NCBI GenBank assembly: GCA_047947185.1
Contig: CP170502.1
Span: forward strand, 5,642,001-5,706,000
From: JANQJA01 sp047947185
GTDB taxonomy: Bacteria > Pseudomonadota > Gammaproteobacteria > Pseudomonadales > Azotimanducaceae
Length of the DNA stretch: 64,000 bases
Reading direction: 5' to 3'
In this document: positions 26,055-35,557 of the stretch, in pieces
Layout: each line of letters begins with the position of its first letter
How positions within the stretch are numbered: the stretch's first letter is position 1
Notes under the pieces: model-generated
Seen by the model: only the letters and a program-made list of their open reading frames with translations
The model's database searches: none
Told to the model about the DNA's origin: nothing
Made by a program: the position numbers and the translations under genes

Positions 26055-26819
26055 TTAGCTGCGGATGCTGCGTCGACGGATGCCGGACAACATAAGGCCA
26101 AAACCCAGGATCAACAAACCGCCCGGCGCTGGCACGCTGGTGACTTCGCGGAAAAGTTTGTCTTCCAGTGCAGTTTCGAAGGCGCCGAAGTTGGAGGCGA
26201 CCACCTTGAAGCCGCCACCTGCACCCGTGAGGGCGTCGAGGTAAGACTGGCTGATGCCTGACCCCACGCCGATGGCGTTGGTCACAATACCGTAAGTGCT
26301 ATTGAGCGAGCCCGCCGTGTTGATGGAAAGGGCATCGCTCTCGGGGTTTGGATCGCCGTCAGTAGACACGTCAATAATCAGCCGGTCACCATCATAACCA
26401 TTGCTCAGCAGCCAGCTTCCGGCTGCGTTGAGGGCGGCGTTGGTGGGGGTGATACCAGACTGGGTACCGAACACTGCAGTTGTAAACTGGTTACCAAAGG
26501 TCGCGGCACTGGCGTCGTCCGTGATCAGCGTTGTACCAATTTTCTGTTCAACGACACCGACGTTGCCTGGGCCGCCGTAAAACTTGAACGCGCTGATGAC
26601 CAGGGTATCGCCACCAACAATAGCGTTGCTATAGAAGGCATTGGTGAAGATGTTTTTGTACGCACTCAGTTGCAGTTGCCAGCCTGTATTACCCTGGCTG
26701 CCTGACCCGTCGAGCAGCAGTGCCAGCTCAATCACGTCGGCTTTCGCAGGTGCCGCGGCCATGCCTGCTGCAAGCAGGAATGTTGCTACCAGTGTTCTTG
26801 TGCGTCGGAAAATACTCAT
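26055..26819 (-). CDS. PEP-CTERM protein with DUF1194/vWA-like domain
   Basis: 254 aa from ATG 26819 (AAGGA upstream; a longer frame to 26876 runs through the promoter). Signal peptide MSIFRRTRTLVATFLLAAGM...AKA, then a von Willebrand A-like domain with the metal-site motif LLLDGSGS and IIDVSTDGDPN, as in DUF1194. The C-terminus VPAPGGLLILGFGLMLSGI followed by RRRS is a PEP-CTERM sorting signal (PAP variant): helix plus basic cluster, cut by an exosortase. No exosortase gene lies in the window, so it must be elsewhere. Probable surface or biofilm-matrix protein. Confidence 0.87.
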   Translation of the reverse strand: MSIFRRTRTLVATFLLAAGMAAAPAKADVIELALLLDGSGSQGNTGWQLQLSAYKNIFTNAFYSNAIVGGDTLVISAFKFYGGPGNVGVVEQKIGTTLITDDASAATFGNQFTTAVFGTQSGITPTNAALNAAGSWLLSNGYDGDRLIIDVSTDGDPNPESDALSINTAGSLNSTYGIVTNAIGVGSGISQSYLDALTGAGGGFKVVASNFGAFETALEDKLFREVTSVPAPGGLLILGFGLMLSGIRRRSIRS

Positions 26820-26864
26820 AGTCCTTGTTTCTCCAGCTTCCTGTGGGTTTGCAGGCCATTTAAA

Positions 26865-26880
26865 AGCAAGATTCACGCCG
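26865..26880 (-). promoter_or_regulatory. Sigma54-type -24/-12 promoter of PEP-CTERM gene
   Basis: Minus strand CGGCGTGAATCTTGCT has the invariant GG and GC at exact -24/-12 spacing and fits TGGCACG-N4-TTGCW at most positions. The start codon is about 45 bp downstream. PEP-CTERM genes in exosortase species are known to be RpoN/PrsR-controlled. Confidence 0.6.
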
Positions 26881-26883
26881 AAA

Positions 26884-26903
26884 TTACAATTCTTTTACAA
26901 TTC
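26884..26903. promoter_or_regulatory. Tandem TTACAATTC direct repeat, 11-bp period
   Basis: TTACAATTC occurs at 26884-26892 and 26895-26903, exactly one helical turn apart, immediately upstream of the sigma54-type element. Candidate site for a regulator binding one DNA face. Confidence 0.4.
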
Positions 26904-27132
26904 AATAACTTGGTGGTGGCCCATGCGTGCGGATCGGAAAAAGTGTAAAAGGCTTCGACGGTTTTCAGGCTGGGCTTGCCATTGGCGTAGCGACCTGGAC
27001 GCCAGATCCGGCCTGCACGGATACTTCCAATGATGACAATTGCGAACCTGTTGATCCCTAACTGGGGCTGGGCGCGCTCAACCACTGGTACAATTCAGGC
27101 TGGATTCGACTCAGGTGCAAGGAAACGTGGCT

Positions 27133-27786
27133 GTGGATGCTCAGGCTGAAGGCAGGTTGCGACAGGCACTGGTTGAGCAGTACCAGTACGTTGAAAGTAT
27201 TGGCCTGAACGAGCTTGCCTCGGGGAATCTTAGTTGCCGGTTTGGTGATGGCATGTTGATCTCGCCTGCAGGTGCGACCTCGGCCAACATATCCGCTGAC
27301 GCTATCGTACTTGTCTCCCGGCACGGCAGCTGGAACGAAAGCCAGCAACCCTCCAATGAATGGCCTATGCATGCGGCGATCTATGCCAGCGTGGCAAGCG
27401 CGAATGCCCTGGTGCACACTCATTCTGACTACTGTGTTGCGCTGGCATGCCAACGCCGTGAACTGCCCGGGTTTCACTACCTGGTGGGTACCTTTGGCGG
27501 CACCAATGTGCCCTGTATTCCCTACTCAACGTTTGGCAGCAGCCAACTGGCAGAGGATGCCGCGCTTGCGCTGATGAGTCGGACTGCCTGCCTGCTGGGA
27601 AGCCACGGCATGATCGCCCGGGGGAGTGATCTTGTGGAAGCCGTCACCCTGGCACATCGGCTCGAAATCCTGTGTCGTCAATACCTGTTGGCCTGCCAAC
27701 TGGGTGAACCAGCCCTGTTGACGGCAAGTGAATGGCAGGACTTTTTTGAGCGCGCCGGTGCCCTGGGCTACGGCAGGCGTCTTTGA
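27133..27786 (+). CDS. Class II aldolase/adducin family protein
   Basis: 217 aa from GTG 27133, seven bases after AAGGAAA; GTGs at 27115 and 27127 are also possible. ELASGNLSCRFGDGMLISPAG, the zinc-site HTHSDYCVALACQ and late SHGMIARGSDLVEAVTLAHRLEILCR are the fuculose-phosphate aldolase / adducin head features. It probably cleaves a sugar-phosphate or related hydroxy-ketone, with the zinc held by the HxH pair and a later histidine. Followed after about 65 bp by an aminotransferase; a shared pathway is possible but not shown. Confidence 0.83.
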   Translation: MDAQAEGRLRQALVEQYQYVESIGLNELASGNLSCRFGDGMLISPAGATSANISADAIVLVSRHGSWNESQQPSNEWPMHAAIYASVASANALVHTHSDYCVALACQRRELPGFHYLVGTFGGTNVPCIPYSTFGSSQLAEDAALALMSRTACLLGSHGMIARGSDLVEAVTLAHRLEILCRQYLLACQLGEPALLTASEWQDFFERAGALGYGRRL

Positions 27787-27851
27787 CCTGGCAGGATTTG
27801 AGGTACTATTCCGCCACAATTTAGCAAAAGCCAATTTGAGGCCGCACGACA

Positions 27852-29255
27852 ATGACGAGCACCTTTGTTCAGGCGCCACGAGTAACCACACAACCCGTGT
27901 CAGTCACGCGCAAGATGGCAGCTTCACTTCCCGGGTTGCGCGAGATTGCTGCCCGCAAGGGACTGAAGATGCATCACCTGGGGGCAGGCTACCCGCACCC
28001 GGAGGTGACTGACCCCAGGGCATTTCTGGATCACAAGGCGCGCTACTTCGCCCACCTGGGGGAGCGCGAGGGGTTGAATGACCCGACCCAGTTACCCGAA
28101 TACCTGCGTGAGGCCTATTCCTATACGGACACCCTGGGGCCACTCAGCGTGCGCCAGAGTTTTGCCGCCGTCTACAGTGCCGACTGGGGTATGGCAATGA
28201 AACCCGAACTGCTTGTGCCAACTGTGGGCGCCACCGGCGGGATCAGTTTGCTGTGCTCGCTGTTTGAGCGCTCTGGTGAACCGCTGGCGTACATTACCGA
28301 TGCGCCCACCTATGCGGGTTTCCTCGCGCGCGCAAAATTGTCGCGGCAAACCGAGATCTACAGCGTGGAGATGGATGACGAGGGGCCGGTAATTGCTGTC
28401 CTGCGAGAGCGCATCGAACAGGCGCGTGCAGACGGCAGGTTTGTACCGTTTTATTACACGGTGCCAGACGGGCATAACCCGGCCGGTTTCTCCTTCAGCA
28501 GTGCGCGTCGTCAACAGATCCTCGCGGTCATGCAGGAATACGGCATGCTGGTGGTTGAGGACGCGCCTTACCTGTATATCAATTATGCGAATGAAGCTGA
28601 TAGGGCATTGCCCTTGATTGCCATGGACCCCAGGCACACGGTACACCTGTTTACGGGCTCCAAGATTGGCTTCCCCGGTCCCAGGGTGGGTTTCTTTTAT
28701 TCCGAGGCCGAACTGCAGGTAGCCGGTGGCAAGGTGGTGCCGCTGAAGGAACTGGTCCTGACTGAAGCCAGTGCCGATATCCTGTTCCAGAACCCGGAGG
28801 CGCTCTACGGGATGGAAGCCCTGCTGCATGACGAATCAATGCAGCAGCGCACCTCACTCTGGCCGGTGGCAGAAGGCAAGCTCGAAGTCTACCGGGAAAA
28901 CCGGTCAATTATGCTGGAGACGTTTGAGCGTGAACTGGGTCAATATCCGGACCTGTTTGGCTGGACCCGGCCGGGTGCCGGGTTCTTTTCCGTGTTCCGT
29001 TTCAAGGGCGGCAATGTAACGACAGATGATGCTTTTATCAGCGCCCTGGTGGCGGATTTTGGCATTGTGGTTATTCCCATGTACGCCTTCTATCCGGATG
29101 ATGCGCGTGCCCGGAACCCGCGCGCCGGGCTTGATGAACTCAGGCTGTCCTTCTGTTTCTCCGAGAGCCAGGGCGAGGCGCGCCGCCGCGACATGCGCGA
29201 AGCCTGCCAGGCGTTCTGTGATGCTGCCCGACGGCTCGCCAATGTCGCGTCTTAG
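27852..29255 (+). CDS. PLP-dependent aminotransferase, class I/II
   Basis: 467 aa. PTVGATGGISLLCSLFE, YYTVPDGHNPAGFSFS, LVVEDAPYLYIN and FTGSKIGFPGPRVGFFY (the PLP lysine is the K of GSK) follow the fold-type I order. The sequence resembles MocR/2-aminoadipate-type aminotransferases without a regulator domain. The amino donor and acceptor are unknown. Its last 14 bases overlap the start of the esterase gene. Confidence 0.85.
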   Translation: MTSTFVQAPRVTTQPVSVTRKMAASLPGLREIAARKGLKMHHLGAGYPHPEVTDPRAFLDHKARYFAHLGEREGLNDPTQLPEYLREAYSYTDTLGPLSVRQSFAAVYSADWGMAMKPELLVPTVGATGGISLLCSLFERSGEPLAYITDAPTYAGFLARAKLSRQTEIYSVEMDDEGPVIAVLRERIEQARADGRFVPFYYTVPDGHNPAGFSFSSARRQQILAVMQEYGMLVVEDAPYLYINYANEADRALPLIAMDPRHTVHLFTGSKIGFPGPRVGFFYSEAELQVAGGKVVPLKELVLTEASADILFQNPEALYGMEALLHDESMQQRTSLWPVAEGKLEVYRENRSIMLETFERELGQYPDLFGWTRPGAGFFSVFRFKGGNVTTDDAFISALVADFGIVVIPMYAFYPDDARARNPRAGLDELRLSFCFSESQGEARRRDMREACQAFCDAARRLANVAS

Positions 29256-30906
29256 GGAGCGTGACGGACCGGTGCCTGGCACACTGAAAGCAGTCAGCCT
29301 GGTTATCCTCGTGCTGTTGGCCGGATGCCAGTCGATAACGGATGGCAGCACACCCGGCAACGGGACAATTGCCGAAGATTCTGGAGGAAACACCATGGCA
29401 ACAGTTGAGGTCGACTCAGGTTTACTGCGGGGCGATGTGTCTCCGTTTGACCCCCGTATTCGCGTATGGCGCGGCGTTCCCTATGCGAAGCCCCCGGTGG
29501 GTGAGTTGCGCTGGCGACCGCCAGCGCCCATGTCTCCCTGGTCCGGTGTTCGCGATGCAACCCAATTTGGTGCCTCCTGCTTCCAGGCAACCAACAGCAG
29601 CGGTTTTGTCTGGCGGCGTGGTGACTTCCCCGTCAGTGAAGACTGCCTTTACCTGAACGTCTGGGCGCCGGAGGCTGCCGAGGGATTGCCGGTGATGGTC
29701 TGGTTTCATGGCGGCGCCCATACCAGCGGGCAGGGGCACGCGGCAATTTTTGACGGCACCAGTCTGGCGGGGCAGGGTGTTGTCCTTGTTACAGTCAACT
29801 ATCGTCTGGGTGCGTTTGGGTTTCTCGCGCACCCCTGGCTGGCAGACGAGTCGGAACATGGCAGCGCCGGTAACTACGGACTGCTGGACAAGATTGCTGC
29901 GCTCAACTGGGTGCAATCGAATATCGCGGCTTTTGGTGGTGACGCCGGCAATGTCACGGTGTTCGGCCAATCCGCGGGTTCGCAGAGTGTCTGTTCCCTG
30001 ATGGCATCAAAGCTGGCCCGGGGTTTGTTCCACAGGGCAATTGGCCAGTCGGCATCCTGCGTGGGCGCGGCACCCGGCCGTGATGCAGACGGACGAGAAC
30101 GTGGCGCCCGGCTGGCAGAGGCCCTGGCCGCGTCGGATCTGAAGACCCTGCGCAGCAAAGATCCGGCGGAAGTGCTTGAGGCATCAACAACCAGTGGCTG
30201 GGCGAACGCCAGCCGTATTGTCATCGATGGTTGGGTGCTGACCGAACCCCAGGTGGACACCTTCAGGCGTCAGGAACAGGCGCAGGTGCCCTTGCTGGCG
30301 GGATCACTCAGTGATGAAGGGGTCATGCTGTTTCCAAGGAACGACGCACTGACTGATGCGGAACTTGATACCTACCTGGTGCGCACGGTGGGTGACCACG
30401 CCGCAGCGCTGAAAGCCGTGTATGCGGCGGATCACAGCAGTCCCGGGGCCATCCAGCATGCCATTGCGACCGACCTGTTCATGGCGTTTGGGATGCGGCG
30501 CTGGGCCGAATACAGTGCGGATGCGGGTAATCCCACCTGGCTCTATTTCATGGATCACGTGCCACCCGCCTTCCACCTGTACATGCCGGAGGACCCGGTT
30601 CTGATGCTCCCTGACGGGCCGCGTAGTGTCGGCGCCTATCACTCGGGTGACCTGGCTTTTGTCTTTGGCAATACCCGTCGCGTTGGTGTTGGCTGGACCG
30701 AGCAGGATCACACGCTTGCTGACATGATGGTGCGCTACTGGACCAATTTTGCACGCAGCGGAAACCCGAATGGCGAAGGTTTACCGGCCTGGCCAGCATT
30801 TACTTCAGAGCAACTGGAGACGTTTCGATTGAACGTCGAACCTGCTGCAACCCGGGGCGTTCGTCGGCAGGCGCTGGATATCATGGCTGAGGTCCTGCCG
30901 AAATGA
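29242..30906 (+). CDS. Type B carboxylesterase lipoprotein
   Basis: 554 aa from ATG 29242, which overlaps the aminotransferase stop by 14 bp. This start gives a lipoprotein signal with lipobox LLAGC (VSLVILVLLAGCQS); ATG 29395 would drop it. The body is a carboxylesterase: GVPYAKPPVGELRW, EDCLYLNVWAP, MVWFHGGAHTSGQG (oxyanion hole), FGQSAGSQSVC (nucleophile Ser in GQSAG) and YHSGDLAFVFGN (catalytic His). Likely anchored to a membrane face in the periplasm or outside, hydrolysing esters. Confidence 0.87.
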   Translation: MSRLRERDGPVPGTLKAVSLVILVLLAGCQSITDGSTPGNGTIAEDSGGNTMATVEVDSGLLRGDVSPFDPRIRVWRGVPYAKPPVGELRWRPPAPMSPWSGVRDATQFGASCFQATNSSGFVWRRGDFPVSEDCLYLNVWAPEAAEGLPVMVWFHGGAHTSGQGHAAIFDGTSLAGQGVVLVTVNYRLGAFGFLAHPWLADESEHGSAGNYGLLDKIAALNWVQSNIAAFGGDAGNVTVFGQSAGSQSVCSLMASKLARGLFHRAIGQSASCVGAAPGRDADGRERGARLAEALAASDLKTLRSKDPAEVLEASTTSGWANASRIVIDGWVLTEPQVDTFRRQEQAQVPLLAGSLSDEGVMLFPRNDALTDAELDTYLVRTVGDHAAALKAVYAADHSSPGAIQHAIATDLFMAFGMRRWAEYSADAGNPTWLYFMDHVPPAFHLYMPEDPVLMLPDGPRSVGAYHSGDLAFVFGNTRRVGVGWTEQDHTLADMMVRYWTNFARSGNPNGEGLPAWPAFTSEQLETFRLNVEPAATRGVRRQALDIMAEVLPK

Positions 30907-30925
30907 CGCGGGACCGGCACCGGAT

Positions 30926-32029
30926 CTAATCCAGTGCCGAGGTGCCTGCCGGGACATCACGTGTTGTTGCTTCGGCCTCAAGCCACTCCTTTTCCAGCAA
31001 CCGGGCTCCGCGCAGGATATTGCCCATGGCGTAGTTGCCCTCGTGGCAGGCGTATTCATAAAGCTTGCTCTCGGGCTCTGACTTCCAGATATAACGGCCG
31101 CTCCAGGGGGCAGTCCATACCGTATCGTTGTTGACAGTAAAGTCATACAGCAGGTTACCGTCCTCCTGCAGCGTGAACCGCTCAACAACATGCAGATTCT
31201 CGTCCGAACCAGGCAGGCTGTTGACGTGGGTGAAGTTCCGCGCTTCTACCACCAGCGTGTCGCCGTCCCAGTAGGCGATGGAGTCGCCCAGCCACTGACC
31301 GCCGGGCACCAGCGTATGTTCAGCGTCGAAGGGAATAACACGTACATCGTGCACCATCTCGTGCATGATCATGACATGCGTTTCAGTCTGAACAATGCGT
31401 TTGTAGTTGTTGTAAAGACTGGGCAGGACCGGTACCACCGAAGCAAAGGAGAGCAGGCAACGTTCTGAGGGAGCAAGGGATTCCGGGCCGTCAAAAGGGC
31501 CAGGTCCGTCATGGGCAAGCCAACTGGCAGTGCCACTGTTCTCATGCGCGAAGCTCTGGTAACGCTGCCCCATTCTTTTACCGACGCTGGGCAGGGTAGG
31601 TGGGTAGCGTCCGTTCGGCGGGTCATACAGGATTGACGTTGGTACGTTCCCAGCAATTGTTCCGAGCGAACTGCCCGGATCTACCCAGAAGGCGTTGTAG
31701 CCACCCACGCCGCCAGCACCAGCAGTATTGTTGCCATCGCCACCGACGGGTGGAGCCTCCCGGTCCGGGTCACTGTCGCGGGCAATAGCCCATTCTGAGA
31801 CCAGGGCAAAAACCCAGTTGAGAGATCTTGCGACAAACGGCCACAGGTACTCGGTTTCGCCCAGCCACCCCGGTCGCTGTGTCGGTGTGAGTGTCCCCGT
31901 ATCGTAAACGCCGCTGAAGTCGGGTTTACCCTCAGTCGTGCGGGGAATTTCCGCGTTAACAGTCGTGCTGATCACCAGCAGCACAAGCAGCGTGCGGCAA
32001 CTGGATTTGAGATGATGGGTTCGAATCAT
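30926..32029 (-). CDS. Uncharacterised secreted protein of a widespread family
   Basis: 367 aa with signal peptide (CRTLLVLLVISTTVNAEIP). I know the type only as an unnamed family: TTEGKPDFSGVYDTGTLTP near the start, then VHDVRVIPFDAEH, GDSIAYWDGDTLVVEARNF, HVVERFTLQEDGNLLYDFTV, WTAPWSGRY and ending YEYACHEGNYAMGNILRGAR. It is rich in beta-strand pattern. Function unknown. Convergent with the esterase; 20 bp separate the stops. Confidence 0.75.
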   Translation of the reverse strand: MIRTHHLKSSCRTLLVLLVISTTVNAEIPRTTEGKPDFSGVYDTGTLTPTQRPGWLGETEYLWPFVARSLNWVFALVSEWAIARDSDPDREAPPVGGDGNNTAGAGGVGGYNAFWVDPGSSLGTIAGNVPTSILYDPPNGRYPPTLPSVGKRMGQRYQSFAHENSGTASWLAHDGPGPFDGPESLAPSERCLLSFASVVPVLPSLYNNYKRIVQTETHVMIMHEMVHDVRVIPFDAEHTLVPGGQWLGDSIAYWDGDTLVVEARNFTHVNSLPGSDENLHVVERFTLQEDGNLLYDFTVNNDTVWTAPWSGRYIWKSEPESKLYEYACHEGNYAMGNILRGARLLEKEWLEAEATTRDVPAGTSALD

Positions 32030-32236
32030 TTTTACGGCGCCAGGAGAGCATGTTGGGCTATTCTAAGCGAAGCGGCCGTCGAGCGGGAATTGATGCTCTT
32101 ATGCTCGTGGGTCAATTATCCGCATGGACGCACCAGCATCAATCTGCGCTCAAACGGAAGTTGCTGCCATCATCAATCTGCCGTCATGCCGGGTGAACGC
32201 ACCCGGGATCCCTGACTCTTATCAAAAGGCCGGCCC

Positions 32237-34225
32237 CTGAACAGCAATCGATACCTTGTTTTGTTATTGGCCGCATCTGCGCTGGTCGGCGCCTGGGAAC
32301 TGGTTGTCACGAGGGTGGCGTCGGCCCTGTACTTTTATGATGTGGCTTTCCTGGTGTTGTCTGTCTGCCTGTTTGCCCTGGGCATTGGCGCAATGCTGGC
32401 GGGGCGTCTACAGGCCGGCAACCCGGTCTACCCACTCTGCGGGATGCTCGTCCTTTCCCCACCCGTGATCTACCCGCTGCTCAACCTGTCTGATCTGGCC
32501 TGGATGACCGGCCTGTTTGCATTGCCGTTTTTGTTATTCGGTATGCTGGCTACCCTCGTGTGGCGTGGCACCCCATCCATTCGGGGAAGACGTTGGCTCT
32601 ATACCGCGGAGTTATCCGGTGCGATCCTGGGGCTGCTGTTGATTGGCCCCGTGCTGCTGTCGTTACTGCCTGTCAGCATGCTGGGTGATGTGGGGGTAAG
32701 CACCCACCTCAAAGTGACTGCGGCTGAGCAGGGTGTCGTTGATCATTTCAGTGAGACAAGCACCTATGCCAGGACCGATTTTCTGGTCACCCGTCAGGCG
32801 TCGGTCCGGTATGCGTTCACCGACGGGATGTTTGTGACCAGGAGTGTGGCCTGGGATGGTGTCTCGCAAACATTTTCGGACCCGGCCACGGAAGCAATGG
32901 CAGCCATGAAGCGACTGGCCCTGCGAGTGGGTAACACAGACCGGATTGTGTTGTTGGGGGCTGGCGCAGGTTTTGATATTGCACTCGCGCTGCAGGAAGG
33001 TGCGGGCCGGATAGATGCTGTGGAAGTGAATCCCGCCACCATTGCTTTTGCGCGCAGGCACGATGACTGGGCGGGAGGCATTTTGCGCAACCCACGCGTT
33101 CATGTGCACCTGGCGGAAGCACGCCGTTTCATGGCGAGCGCAGCAGAAGCGTCATTTGATCACATCGGCCTGACATTACTTCAGACGTCACCGGCCGGGT
33201 TGCGCGGCGTCCATCATGTTGATGCCAGGGTGCTGACGGTGGAGGCCGTCCAGGATTACCTGTTGCGTCTTCGGGAAGGGGGGATTGTAGCTGTGATACA
33301 GAACAGTGTTGCCTTTGCCGCAAATACCGAGGCCGTGCTGCGCCGGGCGGTTCACTTTGATGACTCGCGGCTGCTTTGCTTCAGGCTGGCAAGGGCGCCC
33401 GGGGACTCGGGCGTAGAGGGCGACAATCCATTTACATTCCTGGTGCTGGCCGGCAGGGAACCTTTCTCCGCAACGCGGCGCCATGCCGCAGAGGCAGCCG
33501 CGGCCGAACTGGGTGCGGTGCTGGTGTCTCGCTTTCCCGGCGTGCCGTCGCCTGCCCCCGCGACCGATGATCGGCCCTTTTTCTTTGAACCGGCTTCTCG
33601 GCTGCTTGGCCAGACATTGCTGATTGTGGCGTTTGTCCTGCTGGCGAGTGGTTTTCTGATGTTTCGACGCAGGTCGCAACAGGGCTCGGTTGCACTTGCA
33701 CTGTCGGCAATGCTGATCGGGTTTGCGACCATGGGGGTTCAGGTGATTGCGCTTTACTGGTGCCAGGCCGCTATTGGCAACCCGGTACAGGCCATGGCCG
33801 TGGCATTGGCCGCGGTACTGGGAGGCAGCGCGGCAGGGGCCCTGGGGTTTGGACAGCAGCAGTTGCGGATTGCCCGGTGGGTGCCAGGTGGCATTGCGGC
33901 TGTGGTAACCGCCCTTGCCCTGGGGCTGGGTCCACTGGTGACAAACCTGGCGCAGCAGCACTCGCACCAGGTTGCAGTTGTTGGCATTGGACTGTTCCTG
34001 TTTATCTGGGCACTGCCACTCGGCTGGCCCTATCTTGCGGCCATGGAACTTGCCCGGGAAAACCCACAGGGGGAGGGTACCGTTATTGCGTTTGATGGAT
34101 TCGGTGGTGTGGTGGGTGCTGTGGGTGTGGCGGCGATTGCGGTTGCCCTGGGGTTTACGATGGCTGGCTGGGCGATTGTGCTTGCGTTTGTTCTGCTCGG
34201 GTTGCTGGTGGCACATTCCAGTTAG
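32237..34225 (+). CDS. Membrane spermidine-synthase-like protein
   Basis: About 662 aa. An N-terminal block of membrane helices, a central Rossmann methyltransferase/spermidine-synthase fold (IVLLGAGAGFDIALALQEGAGRIDAVEVNPATIAFAR), TDDRPFFFEPASRLLGQ and a C-terminal set of helices make a fused membrane aminopropyltransferase-like protein. Start is uncertain: in-frame CTG 32237 (LNSNRYLVLLLAAS, with AAAAGG seven bases upstream) restores the full first helix, whereas TTG 32261 cuts it. Whether it makes a polyamine is open; many such fusions lack that activity. Confidence 0.72.
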   Translation: MNSNRYLVLLLAASALVGAWELVVTRVASALYFYDVAFLVLSVCLFALGIGAMLAGRLQAGNPVYPLCGMLVLSPPVIYPLLNLSDLAWMTGLFALPFLLFGMLATLVWRGTPSIRGRRWLYTAELSGAILGLLLIGPVLLSLLPVSMLGDVGVSTHLKVTAAEQGVVDHFSETSTYARTDFLVTRQASVRYAFTDGMFVTRSVAWDGVSQTFSDPATEAMAAMKRLALRVGNTDRIVLLGAGAGFDIALALQEGAGRIDAVEVNPATIAFARRHDDWAGGILRNPRVHVHLAEARRFMASAAEASFDHIGLTLLQTSPAGLRGVHHVDARVLTVEAVQDYLLRLREGGIVAVIQNSVAFAANTEAVLRRAVHFDDSRLLCFRLARAPGDSGVEGDNPFTFLVLAGREPFSATRRHAAEAAAAELGAVLVSRFPGVPSPAPATDDRPFFFEPASRLLGQTLLIVAFVLLASGFLMFRRRSQQGSVALALSAMLIGFATMGVQVIALYWCQAAIGNPVQAMAVALAAVLGGSAAGALGFGQQQLRIARWVPGGIAAVVTALALGLGPLVTNLAQQHSHQVAVVGIGLFLFIWALPLGWPYLAAMELARENPQGEGTVIAFDGFGGVVGAVGVAAIAVALGFTMAGWAIVLAFVLLGLLVAHSS

Positions 34226-34304
34226 CACAGGCATGATCTTGCTTCAGTGTGTTATCAGGCCGCGGGGTGTGATGGCCCTGGCAAACCGGAAAAGGACGAG
34301 GATC

Positions 34305-35522
34305 ATGAATTTTGAAATACGTGCTGCAACCCAGGCAGAAATGGGTCAGTTGGGCCAGATAGGCGCTTATGTGTATGCCGGTGCTTTTGGTGACGGAGAA
34401 GATAACCAGGTCGCCGCTGCCAACCGGCCCGAGTGGACACTCTGTGCGTTTGACGGTCCCATCATGGCGGCCTCGTTCTGCACCATCCCGTTTACCATGC
34501 GTGCGCTGGGCAAGCCAATGCCTTTGGGTGGCATCACCGCGGTGGGCACCCTGCCAGAATACCGTCGTCAGGGGCTGCTTCGCAGTCTGATGACCCGGAG
34601 TCTCTCCGACATGCGTGAGGCCGGTCGACCCGTGGCTGCACTCTGGGCTTCCCAGGCGGCGATCTACCAGCGTTATGGCTGTGCCATGACAAGTGTGATG
34701 CGCCGTTATGAGGTGGATACGGTGGATATTGGCTTTTATGACGGTGACTGGGGGGACCTGGCAGTTCGGCGGGTGTCGCTGGACGCCTGTTTTGACAGAC
34801 TGAAGCAGTGTTACGCCACTTTTGTGCAGGATCGTCTCCAGTATATACATCGCGCAACGGCGCTCTGGCGCGCAGGCATATTGCGGGAAGATGCGGACAC
34901 GGGACCGATACATATCGCGCTGGCGCAAAGCGCCAGTGGCGATGTGCTGGGATACACCATCTACACCATGCGCGACCGGCGAGTGGCGCACCCCGCGCGG
35001 GGCCAGGATTTTGTCATTCGTGACCTGGTCTGGCTGACGCCCGGTGCCTACCGGAGTCTCTGGCGGTTTGTGGCCTCCCACGATCTGGTGGGACGCGTGG
35101 TCTGGGCGAATGCGCCGGCAGATGATCCGGCGCCGGACCTGTTTGCGGAACCCCGGATGCTGATGCAGAAGGACAACGAGGGTGTCTGGACCCGGGTGGT
35201 GGACGCGCCGGCAGCGCTGGCGGGGCGGGGTTATCTGGGGGAGGGTGAACTGGTGATTGAGATCACAACCGACAGCCTCTGTCCCTGGAATACCGGACGC
35301 TGGCAGTTGACCGTGTCTGGTGGTGATGCCAGCGTTCAGACCTCGAACCGACCAGCCGATATCACATTGGATATTCGCGCGCTGGCTTTGCTGTTCAGCG
35401 GGTTTCGGTCGGCCACCGCTCTCGCGGCTGCGGGTCTGCTGGAGGCGAAAAGGCCTGCACAGGTGCTGGCTGACCGTGTGTTCGCGACGCCGTTTGCGCC
35501 ACATTGCCCGGATCACTTCTGA
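34305..35522 (+). CDS. Eis-like GNAT N-acetyltransferase
   Basis: 405 aa from ATG 34305, behind AAAGGACGAGGA; a longer frame upstream is inside the previous gene. Two GNAT lobes and a C-terminal sterol-carrier-like domain are the Eis plan. MPLGGITAVGTLPEYRRQGLLRSLM holds the acetyl-CoA P-loop (RRQGLL), and AALWASQAAIYQRYG follows as in Eis. Eis proteins acetylate multiple amines using acetyl-CoA. The substrate here is unknown. Confidence 0.85.
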   Translation: MNFEIRAATQAEMGQLGQIGAYVYAGAFGDGEDNQVAAANRPEWTLCAFDGPIMAASFCTIPFTMRALGKPMPLGGITAVGTLPEYRRQGLLRSLMTRSLSDMREAGRPVAALWASQAAIYQRYGCAMTSVMRRYEVDTVDIGFYDGDWGDLAVRRVSLDACFDRLKQCYATFVQDRLQYIHRATALWRAGILREDADTGPIHIALAQSASGDVLGYTIYTMRDRRVAHPARGQDFVIRDLVWLTPGAYRSLWRFVASHDLVGRVVWANAPADDPAPDLFAEPRMLMQKDNEGVWTRVVDAPAALAGRGYLGEGELVIEITTDSLCPWNTGRWQLTVSGGDASVQTSNRPADITLDIRALALLFSGFRSATALAAAGLLEAKRPAQVLADRVFATPFAPHCPDHF

Positions 35523-35557
35523 GGGCGCTTCCACGCGAACAGCTTACGGGGCATTTT

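Noticed and set aside
33188..35534. Long minus-strand frames of 348 and 459 codons
   Set aside because: Antisense to the spermidine-synthase-like and Eis-like genes; composition and motifs support the plus strand only.
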